From positions 1 to 34,066 of the forward strand of contig NZ_FZPO01000025.1 of the NCBI RefSeq assembly GCF_900198655.1: a stretch of 34,066 nt of DNA, given 5' to 3'. This DNA is from Helicobacter equorum. GTDB taxonomy: Bacteria; Campylobacterota; Campylobacteria; Campylobacterales; Helicobacteraceae. Shown here in pieces: positions 17,196 through 25,344 of this stretch. Both the position numbers and the translations under genes were made by a program. Under the pieces are notes generated by a model that saw nothing but the letters and a program-made list of their open reading frames with translations, did no database searches and had not been told where the DNA came from. Within the stretch, counting starts at the first letter, position 1; each line of letters starts with the position of its first letter.

Positions 17196-18113
17196 TTATA
17201 CTTCAAATAAATCTGTGCTAAGGTATCTTTCGCCCGTATCGCATAAAATCGTTACAATATTCGCATTAGGGTATTTTTTAGCAATTTCTTTTGCACCCCA
17301 TAGATTTGCGCCACTTGAAATCCCTACCAGCACGCCTTCATTTTTTGCAATTTTTCTTACTTCTTGTGCTGCCCACTCTGCATCAACTTGCAAGACCTCA
17401 TCAATCAAACTTGTATCCAAAGTTTCAGGAATAAACCCTGCCCCAATACCTTGAATCTTGTGAGGTCCAGGAGCTCCACCACTAATAACAGGAGAATTTA
17501 TTGGCTCAACGGCAATAATCTTTGCATTGGGATTTTTTTGCTTTAAGACAGATCCTACACCGCTTAACGTTCCACCCGTCCCAACTGCACTCACAAATAC
17601 ATCAATCTTGCCATCCATTGCCTCTAAAATCTCTAGTGCAGTAGCTTTGCGATGCACTTCAGGATTTGCTTGATTTTGGAATTGCTGCAATACAAAAGAA
17701 TTTGGAATCTCTTTTTGCAATTCCAAAGCGCGAGACACAGCACCTTTCATACCTTGTGGTGCTGGAGTAAGCTCTAATTTTGCACCAAATGCACTAAGTA
17801 GCTTGCGTCGCTCAATACTCATAGATTCTGGCATTGTAAGAATAAGCTTAATACCCTTAGCTGCACACACAGAGGCTAAGCCTATACCTGTGTTACCGCT
17901 TGTTGGCTCGATTAAGATTGTATTTTCATTGATCTTGCCCTGGTGTATCGCACTTTCAATCATATTAAGTGCAATCCGATCTTTAACCGATCCACTTGGG
18001 TTAAAAAACTCACACTTACCATAGATATTAGCCCCACTTTCTTTAGAAAGCGACTTGATAAATAAAAGAGGGGTATTGCCTATACCCTCACTAATAGATT
18101 GTATAACCTTCAT
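17196..18113 (-). CDS. cysK: Cysteine synthase (O-acetylserine sulfhydrylase)
   Basis: This 305-residue PLP enzyme makes cysteine from O-acetylserine and sulfide. The PLP lysine is K44 in NPSGSVKDR, the asparagine/phosphate loops are EPTSGNTGIGLA and VGTGGTLSGVG, and the substrate region GIGAGFIPETLD and SSGANLWGA follow. The length is normal for CysK/CysM. MKVIQSISEGIGNTP at 18113 is preceded by AAGGAGT at good spacing; the longer frame up to 18164 has no support. A minus-strand extended -10 box (TGC followed by TATAGA, 18151-18156) lies 38 bases upstream. CysM or a methionine-derived sulfhydrylase role, as reported for some Helicobacter homologues, cannot be excluded. Confidence 0.93.
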   Translation of the reverse strand: MKVIQSISEGIGNTPLLFIKSLSKESGANIYGKCEFFNPSGSVKDRIALNMIESAIHQGKINENTILIEPTSGNTGIGLASVCAAKGIKLILTMPESMSIERRKLLSAFGAKLELTPAPQGMKGAVSRALELQKEIPNSFVLQQFQNQANPEVHRKATALEILEAMDGKIDVFVSAVGTGGTLSGVGSVLKQKNPNAKIIAVEPINSPVISGGAPGPHKIQGIGAGFIPETLDTSLIDEVLQVDAEWAAQEVRKIAKNEGVLVGISSGANLWGAKEIAKKYPNANIVTILCDTGERYLSTDLFEV

Positions 18114-18205
18114 GAAAAACTCCTTGAGATATAAGCTTAAACCTACACATTCTATAGCAAACAAAGTTTTCTTGTCAAGTTTCTTGCTAGGTTTTTATAT
18201 GCCTT

Positions 18206-18254
18206 GTTTCAAACTAAAACACGCATGCAAGTTTCAAATCTTACAAACATGCAA
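18206..18254. repeat. Imperfect tandem repeat upstream of the DUF815 ATPase gene
   Basis: Two abutting units of 25 and 24 bases (18206-18230 and 18231-18254) each begin GTTTCAAA and end CATGCAA, with different 10- and 9-base middles. The second unit ends 12 bases before the probable -10 box TAGAAT at 18267-18272 (preceded by TGC). The pair therefore covers the -35 region and just upstream of it. They could be two sites for an activator or repressor. The 185-base gap between cysK and the ATPase gene also holds the cysK promoter; nothing else is seen in it. Confidence 0.55.
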
Positions 18255-18266
18255 TAGATTCTTTGC

Positions 18267-18272
18267 TAGAAT
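18267..18272 (+). promoter_or_regulatory. Extended -10 box of the DUF815 ATPase gene
   Basis: TAGAAT is preceded directly by TGC, an extended -10 arrangement, 26 bases before ATG 18299. An AAAGG ribosome site lies between. Confidence 0.5.
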
Positions 18273-18298
18273 AGAACTAAAAATTTCAAAGGTATTTC

Positions 18299-19069
18299 AT
18301 GAAACAATTTAACATAGACTTTAGCGCAACAAAAGCGTGTATCTATCGCGGAGAATTTGAAGGCTATGGCGGAATTTTACGCCCGATTAAAGAGTTGGAA
18401 TATATACAATTATCATACTTTGTGGGAATTGATGAGCTTATCCAAGCGGTGTATCAGAATACAAAACAATTTTTGCACAACGCATACGCAAGTAATGTCT
18501 TGTTGTGGGGCGCTAGAGGCTGTGGCAAAAGTTCAAGTATGCGCGCGGTTTTGTGTGAATTTTTACACCAACAAGATACACTTTTACGTGTCGTAGAAAT
18601 ACCCAAAACTTCACTAGCAATTTTGCCACATTTGGTGGATTATTTACGCACAGAACCTTATAAATTTGTCATTATGTGTGATGATCTTTCCTTTGGACGC
18701 AGTGATGAAAGTTACAAAGCGTTAAAAAGTATCTTGGATGGGGGATTTGAAACACAAGCAAGCAATATTTTGTTTTATGCCACTTCCAATATGCGCCACC
18801 TACTCTTAGAAGAATACGCACAAGATACGATGCATATAAATGATATGCAAGATGAAATCATCTCCCTTAGTGATCGGTTTGGCATTTCACTAGGATTTTA
18901 TACATTAGGAAATCAACAATACCTACACCTTATAGCTCATTATCTAAAGCTTGATGAGCTAGATTTTACACTGCGCCAAAAAGCACTCAATTATGCCACG
19001 CAAAGAGGTAGCAAAAATCCACGCATTGCCAAAGAATTTATAAAACTCCACCAAAATGGCATTGTATGA
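18299..19069 (+). CDS. DUF815-type AAA+ ATPase
   Basis: This 256-residue cytoplasmic ATPase has Walker A GARGCGKS at 71-78, Walker B KFVIMCDDLSF at 122-132, YATSNMRHLL as the sensor-1 asparagine region (about 160-169) and a helical C-terminal lid ending RGSKNPRIAKEFIKLH. The motif order and length (usually about 250-290) fit DUF815, a conserved but poorly characterised AAA+ family. The start has AAAGG six bases upstream. It stands alone: cysK is divergent and the next gene begins 191 bases later with its own promoter. No partner is implied by the context. Confidence 0.85.
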   Translation: MKQFNIDFSATKACIYRGEFEGYGGILRPIKELEYIQLSYFVGIDELIQAVYQNTKQFLHNAYASNVLLWGARGCGKSSSMRAVLCEFLHQQDTLLRVVEIPKTSLAILPHLVDYLRTEPYKFVIMCDDLSFGRSDESYKALKSILDGGFETQASNILFYATSNMRHLLLEEYAQDTMHINDMQDEIISLSDRFGISLGFYTLGNQQYLHLIAHYLKLDELDFTLRQKALNYATQRGSKNPRIAKEFIKLHQNGIV

Positions 19070-19122
19070 CAATGATGGATCTAAAGGGAAGCCATATCCC
19101 TACAAAGCTATAAATTAGTAAA

Positions 19123-19210
19123 TTTTTTGTTACTTTTTTGCTATATCGTTTTTATTGAGATAAAAATTTTTAACTTTTTTTGGGTATTTTGCAAAATTTA
19201 GAACTATAAT
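19123..19210 (+). promoter_or_regulatory. Promoter of the formate dehydrogenase operon with phased T-tracts
   Basis: The 191-base gap 19070-19260 contains TATAAT at 19205-19210. T-tracts lie upstream at 19123-19128, 19134-19139, 19149-19153, 19167-19171, 19175-19181 and 19187-19190; the last three are spaced about 10 bases. Periodic T-rich DNA in place of a -35 box is the known sigma-70 promoter style of Campylobacter and Helicobacter. AAGG lies 7 bases before ATG 19261. AGGGA/TCCCT near 19084-19100 could form a weak 5-bp hairpin at the end of the preceding gene. Confidence 0.6.
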
Positions 19211-19260
19211 GTGCGATGAGCAGGAGTTTATACAAGACAACATTACTATAAGGTTTATAG

Positions 19261-20838
19261 ATGTCTTATTCAACACTAGATATTACAACCCAAAACATTT
19301 ACGCAAACTTTCTTGATACACAGCTTTTTTCTCAAGCACAATCAGAAGTTTTACACGAAGTGGGTGAGATACGCCTAGATTTTACACCAATCCAAAGCAC
19401 CAAAACTATATTTTTAGAACCAAAAATTGCTGTGGTAGGAAGCGGAGAGATCGTAGAGGAATTTTTAGATTCTCTCTCACTCTCTTGTCAGAATCTCCAA
19501 AATTGCCAAATTTTTTCGGTATTGCCAGAAAGCTTTGTGAATCTTAATGGGAACTTGGGACATTTTACACTCCTCTATACGCAAGATTCACAAACTCTAA
19601 CCCTAAAAATCGCTCAAGTCGTATTTTTTACAAACTTCCCTCAAATTCAACACTCTAAAGGTGTGCATTGGGTCAATGAATACCACAGCCCCCAAGAATT
19701 ACTAGAATCTTTACAAAGCTTTGTAGGCACATACACATATACTACTCCTATTACATTTACTTCGACATTATGCGATTTTTGGCATCGTCGTCCAAAAAGC
19801 GATGGTAGCGGATATTGCCACGCATGTAGTGATGTGTGCCAGAGTTTTGGAGTTTTTAAAGATGACAAAAAAAGCGAAATTGCACTTAGTAGCGTGGATT
19901 GTATAGCGTGTGGGGATTGCGTGAGTGTATGCCCTACAGGAGCTTTGCAACGTGAAAGTGAGAGTTTAGAATCTCTTACATATCAAGCTAAAATGTATAA
20001 AGGTGCTATACCAATCTTGCACACTTACACACAAAGTCAAGATATTATAGATGCCCTTACGCAAGCACCAAACCCAAAAGCATTACCTTTTGTGCTAGGT
20101 CAATCTCATATCCTTAATGCTACATATCTTCTCTCTATTGTCCAAGAAAGTGGGGCGATGGTGATTGTTTATACTGAACCATCGCATTATGTTACAGATG
20201 GGGTAAACACACTCAATGCCTTATGTGAAGCAATATTTGGTGTGAAATGTGTGTTGCTCGCACATACAAAAGAAGAACTACACCAAGCCTTGCAACAAGC
20301 ACAAATGTTAGATTCTGGATATTATACATACACACCTCGTGCCGATGAAAATCTCAAAGAAATATTTTCACAAAGGGCTTTTGCGTGGGTGAGGAATGGG
20401 AATTTTGGGCGTGTGAATATGCAACATAGTGCCAACATATCAATAGACCCACAAAAATGCACATTATGTCTTAGTTGCGTGGATTCTTGCAATACCAAAG
20501 CACTTGTCAATGAAGATTCAACCTTTAGCTTATTATTTAAACAATCGCTTTGCACGGGTTGTGGATATTGCGTAGATACATGCGCAGAAAAAGTCATCAC
20601 CCTAGAACCTCAAATCCTAGATGTAAAATCTTCTAGCTTTGAATATATCCAAAAAGCTTTTGATGAGCCTTTTAAATGCATAGAATGTGGCAAGATTTTT
20701 GCTACCACAAAAGCGATTAATAAAATAAAAAATATTTTACTTCCTACCATGGGCAACGACCCTATAAAGGCACGAGGATTAGAATGCTGTAGCGATTGTA
20801 AAGTAAAAATTATCTTTGGTCCAAAAGATCATATATGA
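19261..20838 (+). CDS. Large protein with four [4Fe-4S] motifs, head of the formate dehydrogenase operon
   Basis: This 525-residue protein has no signal peptide or membrane helix, so it should be cytoplasmic. Residues 1-165 are an unassigned alpha/beta domain. Cysteine groups follow: C171 with C186, C189, C193; C214, C217, C220, C224; then a domain of about 150 residues without clusters; then C400, C403, C406, C410 and C431, C434, C437, C441. The last three are canonical CxxCxxCxxxC ferredoxin motifs. The C terminus carries C473, C476 and C509, C510, C513, a possible zinc-ribbon-like or fifth metal site. It ends 10 bases before the TorD-like gene. I infer a role in electron transfer or FdhA cofactor loading. 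The exact function is unknown; similar 4Fe-4S proteins occur beside fdh genes in other proteobacteria, from memory. Confidence 0.8.
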   Translation: MSYSTLDITTQNIYANFLDTQLFSQAQSEVLHEVGEIRLDFTPIQSTKTIFLEPKIAVVGSGEIVEEFLDSLSLSCQNLQNCQIFSVLPESFVNLNGNLGHFTLLYTQDSQTLTLKIAQVVFFTNFPQIQHSKGVHWVNEYHSPQELLESLQSFVGTYTYTTPITFTSTLCDFWHRRPKSDGSGYCHACSDVCQSFGVFKDDKKSEIALSSVDCIACGDCVSVCPTGALQRESESLESLTYQAKMYKGAIPILHTYTQSQDIIDALTQAPNPKALPFVLGQSHILNATYLLSIVQESGAMVIVYTEPSHYVTDGVNTLNALCEAIFGVKCVLLAHTKEELHQALQQAQMLDSGYYTYTPRADENLKEIFSQRAFAWVRNGNFGRVNMQHSANISIDPQKCTLCLSCVDSCNTKALVNEDSTFSLLFKQSLCTGCGYCVDTCAEKVITLEPQILDVKSSSFEYIQKAFDEPFKCIECGKIFATTKAINKIKNILLPTMGNDPIKARGLECCSDCKVKIIFGPKDHI

Positions 20839-20848
20839 AGGAGGCTAT

Positions 20849-21547
20849 ATGCAAGATTCAAGCACATTAGCACGCGCATTATATTATGATTTTTTTGCAG
20901 GATTTTTTTTATATGAACTTGTGGGTGAGCGAAAAAGTTTGTTTTTGCAACAAATTGATATTTTAGCCACCTCACCAATTACTGAATCTGATAGTAAAAC
21001 TTTTGCTATGCTTAAAACATATCTTCTCAAGGCAGATTCTAATGAGCTTTTGCGAGAATACACTCAAACTTTTAATCTCCCTTTTAGCACGCACATTATT
21101 CCTCAAGCAGACACATCATCGACACAACATAACAAAAAATCTAAAAGACCCAAGATTCCAAATCCACAGATTTTTTTATATCTCTCGCATTATCTAGAGG
21201 GTTGTCTCAATGGCGAAAGCCTCCTCAAAGCCAAAGCGCTTGTCAAAAAAACACATTTTCGCTTGAATGCACAAGAGTTTAAAGAAACAGAGGAGCATTT
21301 TGGCTTTTTGCTTCTTCTTATGCGTCATATACTTACTGATTTACAACATCCACAAACGCATACCACAAATGAACATTACAATGCACAAAGGGATTTACTT
21401 ACCAAAGAGATTTTTACCCAAGCCATAGCTCCTATGGGTTTTCCTATCGCTAAAGCACTTGAAGCAAGAGAATATTTACTATGCTATCACCTTGTAGGAT
21501 TATTACTTGAGAGCTTTTTAACACTTGAACAACATATTATCTCTTAA
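20849..21547 (+). CDS. TorD/DmsD-like molecular chaperone for formate dehydrogenase
   Basis: This 232-residue, helix-rich protein starts MQDSSTLARALYYDFFAGFF behind GAAGGAGG. Features of the TorD family are the N-terminal RxxxYxxFxxxF-like helix, a central IPNPQIFLYLSHYLEGCLNGESLL region (in two parts) and the late EHFGFLLLLMRHILTD helix. Such chaperones bind the twin-arginine signal of a molybdoenzyme until its cofactor is in place. Position between the Fe-S protein and the Tat/FdhA genes matches the Cj1514c-Cj1508c order of C. jejuni as I recall it. Runs of seven and eight T occur early in the gene (20890-20896, 20903-20910). Confidence 0.83.
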   Translation: MQDSSTLARALYYDFFAGFFLYELVGERKSLFLQQIDILATSPITESDSKTFAMLKTYLLKADSNELLREYTQTFNLPFSTHIIPQADTSSTQHNKKSKRPKIPNPQIFLYLSHYLEGCLNGESLLKAKALVKKTHFRLNAQEFKETEEHFGFLLLLMRHILTDLQHPQTHTTNEHYNAQRDLLTKEIFTQAIAPMGFPIAKALEAREYLLCYHLVGLLLESFLTLEQHIIS

Positions 21548-21548
21548 A

Positions 21549-21593
21549 GATATTCGCACACAGGACTTCCTGTAAGCCTTGTGTGGGGATATC
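21549..21593 (+). other. Intercistronic hairpin between the TorD-like gene and the small Tat gene
   Basis: The arm at 21549-21564 (GATATTCGCACACAGG) pairs with the arm at 21577-21593 (CCTTGTGTGGGGATATC) around a 12-base loop. GATAT, CACACA and GG pair, with one T-G wobble, one G-G mismatch and one bulged base. Part of the left arm, CAGG at 21561-21564, can instead pair with CCTG at 21569-21572, a competing small hairpin. No T-run follows, and the next ribosome site is 12 bases downstream. It could act in mRNA processing or partial termination. Confidence 0.5.
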
Positions 21594-21617
21594 CCAAAAT
21601 TCTTGAAGGAGGCAAAT

Positions 21618-21839
21618 ATGTCTAATGCACAAAAAGATGATATTGGTAATTCTCGTAGATCATTTGCGAAAAATGTGGCATTGGGAAGTGCTATTGTGGC
21701 AGTAGGATCTGTCGCCTTAGGCGGGTGTTCTGGAGAACACGAACAAAAAGAAGTCATAAAGGGCAAGAGCAAAAAACAAGAGGTGTTATATCGTAGCGAT
21801 ACGAAATATTGGCAGGAATATTTTTCTGTTGCTCGATAA
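21618..21839 (+). CDS. Small Tat-signal protein of the formate dehydrogenase region (TIGR02811-like)
   Basis: This 73-residue protein starts at ATG 21618 behind a strong AAGGAGG. It has a twin-arginine signal NSRRSFAKNVALGSAIVAVG followed by SVALGGCSG, where the Cys could even be a lipidation site. A short charged tail ends RSDTKYWQEYFSVAR. It matches the small Tat-target proteins found directly before fdhA in many Campylobacterota and other proteobacteria. Its function is not known; a role in FdhA export or a small subunit of the complex has been supposed. It lies 24 bases before fdhA in the same operon. Confidence 0.87.
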   Translation: MSNAQKDDIGNSRRSFAKNVALGSAIVAVGSVALGGCSGEHEQKEVIKGKSKKQEVLYRSDTKYWQEYFSVAR

Positions 21840-21863
21840 CAATTAACAACAAAAGGAGAAATG

Positions 21864-24683
21864 ATGAGCGAGGCAAATCTAAGACGCAATGCGCGTAGAT
21901 CTTTCCTCAAGCTTTCGGCTCTCGCATCGGTAGCGGGTGTAGGAAGTGCTTTTGGGAATGATAGCCAACGCGTGTTACGCCAAGCAAGTGAAGCGGAACT
22001 AAAAGAACAATATCCTGATGCAAAACGGATAAAAACAATATGCACACACTGCTCTGTTGGTTGTGGCATTATTGCTGAAGTCAAAGATGGTGTATGGGTG
22101 CGACAAGAAGTAGCACAAGATCACCCAATCTCTCTTGGAGGGCATTGCTGTAAGGGTGCAGATTTGATTGATAGAGCAAGAAGCGAAACACGATTGCGCT
22201 ATCCAATTGAAAAAGTCAATGGAGAATGGCAACGCACCAATTGGGATAGTGCAATGAGTAAGATATGTGATACGCTTAGTCAAATTAGAGAAGAAAGTGG
22301 TCCTGATGCGGTAATGTGGATAGGAAGCGCTAAACTTTCAAATGAGCAAGCATACTATTTACGCAAACTTTCGGCATTTTTTGGGACAAATAATATAGAT
22401 CACTGCAATCGCGTTTGACACTCACCAACAGTCGCCGGTGTGGCGAATACATTTGGTTTTGGTGGAATGTCAAATCACATTGCAGATATGACTTTCTCAA
22501 AATATATTTTCATCATCGGTGCTAACCCTGCGGTAAATCACCCTGTGTCGATGGTGCATATTTTGCGTGCCAAAGAATCTGGTGCAAAAATTGTAGTCGT
22601 GGATCCACATTTTAGTAAAACTGCTGCTAAGGCTGATGAATACCACAGAATCCGAAGTGGGACAGATATTGCGCTTGTGTATGGTATGCTACACCATATC
22701 ATCAAAAACAACCTTTATGACAAAAAATTCCTACAAGATCGTGTATATGGTTATGAAGATGTTATACAAGAAGCGATGAAAATGACGCCAGAAGAGGCAA
22801 GCAATATTACAGGTATTCCGGCTGATACAATCCGCCATATTGCCGAAGATATGGCTAAAGCAAAACCTGCAAGTCTCATATGGAATCAAGGGCTTACACA
22901 ACATACCGTAGGGACAAGCAACACGAGGATTATGCCTATCTTGCAAATGTTTTTAGGCAATATGGGTAAAAATGGTGGTGGTGTTAATATCTTGCGCGGA
23001 CATGACAATGTTCAAGGTTCATCAGATATGGCTGCTAACCCTGATGTATTGCCAGGTTACTACCCGCTTACAGAATCTTCATGGAAGCATTTTGCAAAAC
23101 ACTGGCGAGTAGAATATGATTGGTTGCTTTCTCGTTTCAAAGATAAAAAAATGATGGAAGCCACCGGTTTTGCACACTCTACTTGGAAATTTGGTGTGCT
23201 TGAGGAAGAAAATGCAGTCAATAATAGCGATACTATGCTACGTGCATTGGTAGTCATAGGCACAGGAATGACTTCCGTCTCATTGCTTGATTTGCAAAAA
23301 AAAGCAATGGATAAACTTGAACTTGTTGTCTTTATCGATCCTTATGTCAATGACTTGGCTATTTATAGCGATAAGACAGATAATGTGTTCTTGCTTCCTG
23401 CCGCTTCTCAAATGGAAACTTCAGGCACAGTGGCTGCAACAAACCGCAGTTATCAATGGCGATCTAAAGTAATAGAGCCACTTTTTGAATGCAGAGAAGA
23501 TCAAGAAATTTTATTTGATTTTGCTAAGCGCTTTGGATTCTTAGAAGAATACCAAAGAAGCCTTTATGAAATTGCTAAAGTAGATGGCAGAACAGGATTT
23601 ATTTGGCCAGATGATGCAACGACAGAGCTTACACAAAGTATCCGAAGCATTGGATTGCAAGGTATGAGTCCTAAACGCCTTAAGGCTCATCAAGAAAATT
23701 GGCATATGTTTGATAAGGTAACGCTCGCTGGTAAAGGTCCATTTACAGGTGAATATTATGGTTTGCCTTGGCCTTGTTGGAGTGATAAACACCCTGGAAC
23801 GCCGATCTTTTACAACGATACTATTCCTGTTATGGAAGGTGGTATGGGCTTTAGGGTTAATTGGGGTGATACTTCGCCTGATGGAAAAAGTATGTTTTCA
23901 CAGCGCAAAATGCCAAATGCAAGTGTAGGTGGTCATGGTCCTGTGAGTGCTGCTAATGCAGAATCTCTAGGTATCAAGCTTACAGAAGAAGAGAAAAAAC
24001 TTGTTGAAGGCACAACATATTCTACTGGATTTGGTAATAATATTTTGGTAGAAAAAGCGCTTGAAGCAGGATTATGTCCTTATGGTAATGGTAAGGCACG
24101 CGCAAAAGTGTGGAATTGGTATGATCAGATTCCGTTGCATAGAGAACCTGTGCATTCTATTAGACCGGATTTACTTAACAAATATCCACAATTCCCGGAT
24201 AAACCAAACCATTACCGCGCCAATATCAAATATCGCTCACGGCAGATAGAAAAAGATTGGACAAAAGAATTCCCTATCAATATGCTTAGTGGGCGTGTCG
24301 TTTCACATATGGGAACTGGGACAGAGACAAGAAGTGCGAAATATTTGGCTGAAGTCTATAATGAAATGTTTGTAGAGATTCACCCTGATAAAGCCTTTGA
24401 ACTTGGTATCAAAGATGGTGATATGGTATGGGTATATGGCACTATGGATACACGCGCATTGATTAAGGCAAAGCTTTCTTATCGTGTCGATGTCAATAGC
24501 GTATGGGTGCCACAAAATTTCTCTGGTATGGATCAAGGAGTAAGCCGCTTAGACAAATATCCTGAAGGCACAAAGCCTTATGCAATAGGTGAATCTGCAA
24601 ATATGATTTCAAGCTATGGATATGACTATAATACAGCTTGTCCGGAAACAAAATGTGGTTTATGCCGCATAGAGAAAGCATAG
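21864..24683 (+). CDS. fdhA: Formate dehydrogenase catalytic subunit, selenocysteine-containing
   Basis: One reading frame runs through an in-frame TGA at 22416-22418 to TAG 24681-24683, giving 939 residues. TGA lies in N-R-V-U-H-S-P-T-V-A-G, matching the RVUHxPTVA active-site motif of Sec formate dehydrogenases, so residue 185 is read as selenocysteine binding molybdenum or tungsten. A Tat signal is present (RRSFLK at 11-16). A [4Fe-4S] site is C60, C63, C67 and C95 or C96. MGKNGGGVNILRGHDNVQGSSDM and the C-terminal MLSGRVV and WVPQNFSG segments bind the bis-MGD cofactor. It oxidises formate in the periplasm and passes electrons to FdhB. AAAGGAG favours ATG 21864 over ATG 21861. A translation stopping at TGA would be non-functional. 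Confidence 0.96.
22422..22465 (+). promoter_or_regulatory. Candidate bacterial SECIS element of fdhA
   Basis: Starting 3 bases after the UGA, TCACCAA (22422-22428) can pair with TTGGTGG (22459-22465), or its part ACCAA with TTGGT at 22453-22457. Inside, CGCC (22433-22436) and GGCG (22442-22445) close the five-base loop GGTGT. The loop begins with GG followed by T, 18 bases after UGA, which fits the bacterial SECIS rule of a short stem with loop guanines 16-37 bases downstream, the site bound by SelB. Pairing is seen; binding is inferred. Confidence 0.65.
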
Positions 24684-24693
24684 GAGGTAGATC

Positions 24694-25329
24694 ATGAGCA
24701 AATCTATAGTAGCAACAGGGCTAAATATTTCCGGACACGCGCGTGTTAAATTCTATTGTGATGATGAGCGTTGTATCGATTGTCATGGTTGTGATGTGGC
24801 GTGCAAAGAAGCACACCACTTGCCTGTAGGCGTCAATCGTCGTAAAGTCGTGACACTCAATGAAGGCATAGAGGGTGCAGAAAAATCAATCTCTATTGCT
24901 TGTATGCACTGTGCTGATGCACCATGTGCAAAAGTGTGTCCTGTAGATTGCTTTTATATCCGCGCTGATGGTATCGTGCTTCATGATAAAAAAACCTGCA
25001 TAGGTTGTGGCTACTGCCTCTATGCTTGTCCTTTTGGAGCGCCGCAATTCCCAAAATCTGATGTGTTTGGATCAAGAGGGTCGATGGATAAATGCACATT
25101 TTGTGCTGGTGGTCCTGAAGAAACACATAGTGAGGAAGAAATGAGGCTTTATGGACAAAATAGAATTGCTGAAGGTAAAGTGCCTGCATGTGCTGCTATG
25201 TGCTCTACAAAAGCGTTGCTTGCTGGTGGTAGTGATGATGTAAGCGCGATTATTAGAGAGAGAGCATTACACAAAGGCAAGGGTGCACCAAAAGTCCCTT
25301 ATACTTGGAAAAAAGCTTATGGGGATTAA
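24694..25329 (+). CDS. fdhB: Formate dehydrogenase iron-sulfur subunit
   Basis: This 211-residue ferredoxin-like subunit has four [4Fe-4S] cysteine groups: CIDCHGCDVACKE, CMHCADAPCAKVCP, CIGCGYCLYACPFGAP and CTFCAGG with PACAAMCSTKAL. This is the layout of the FdnH/HybA/PsrB class. It carries electrons from FdhA to the membrane cytochrome b FdhC. No signal peptide is present, so it should be exported as a passenger with the Tat-carrying FdhA. AGGAGG precedes the start and the gene follows fdhA by 10 bases. It lacks the C-terminal membrane anchor of E. coli FdnH. Confidence 0.96.
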   Translation: MSKSIVATGLNISGHARVKFYCDDERCIDCHGCDVACKEAHHLPVGVNRRKVVTLNEGIEGAEKSISIACMHCADAPCAKVCPVDCFYIRADGIVLHDKKTCIGCGYCLYACPFGAPQFPKSDVFGSRGSMDKCTFCAGGPEETHSEEEMRLYGQNRIAEGKVPACAAMCSTKALLAGGSDDVSAIIRERALHKGKGAPKVPYTWKKAYGD

Positions 25330-25344
25330 AAAAGGGGAAGCACT

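Noticed and set aside
21518-22084. A 188-codon minus-strand ORF across the small Tat gene and the start of fdhA
   Set aside because: It has no family features and runs antisense to two well supported genes with strong ribosome sites.
22416-22440. fdhA as a pseudogene or two genes split by a nonsense codon
   Set aside because: The stop is TGA exactly at the selenocysteine position of the family, the downstream frame is intact, and a SECIS-like hairpin follows.
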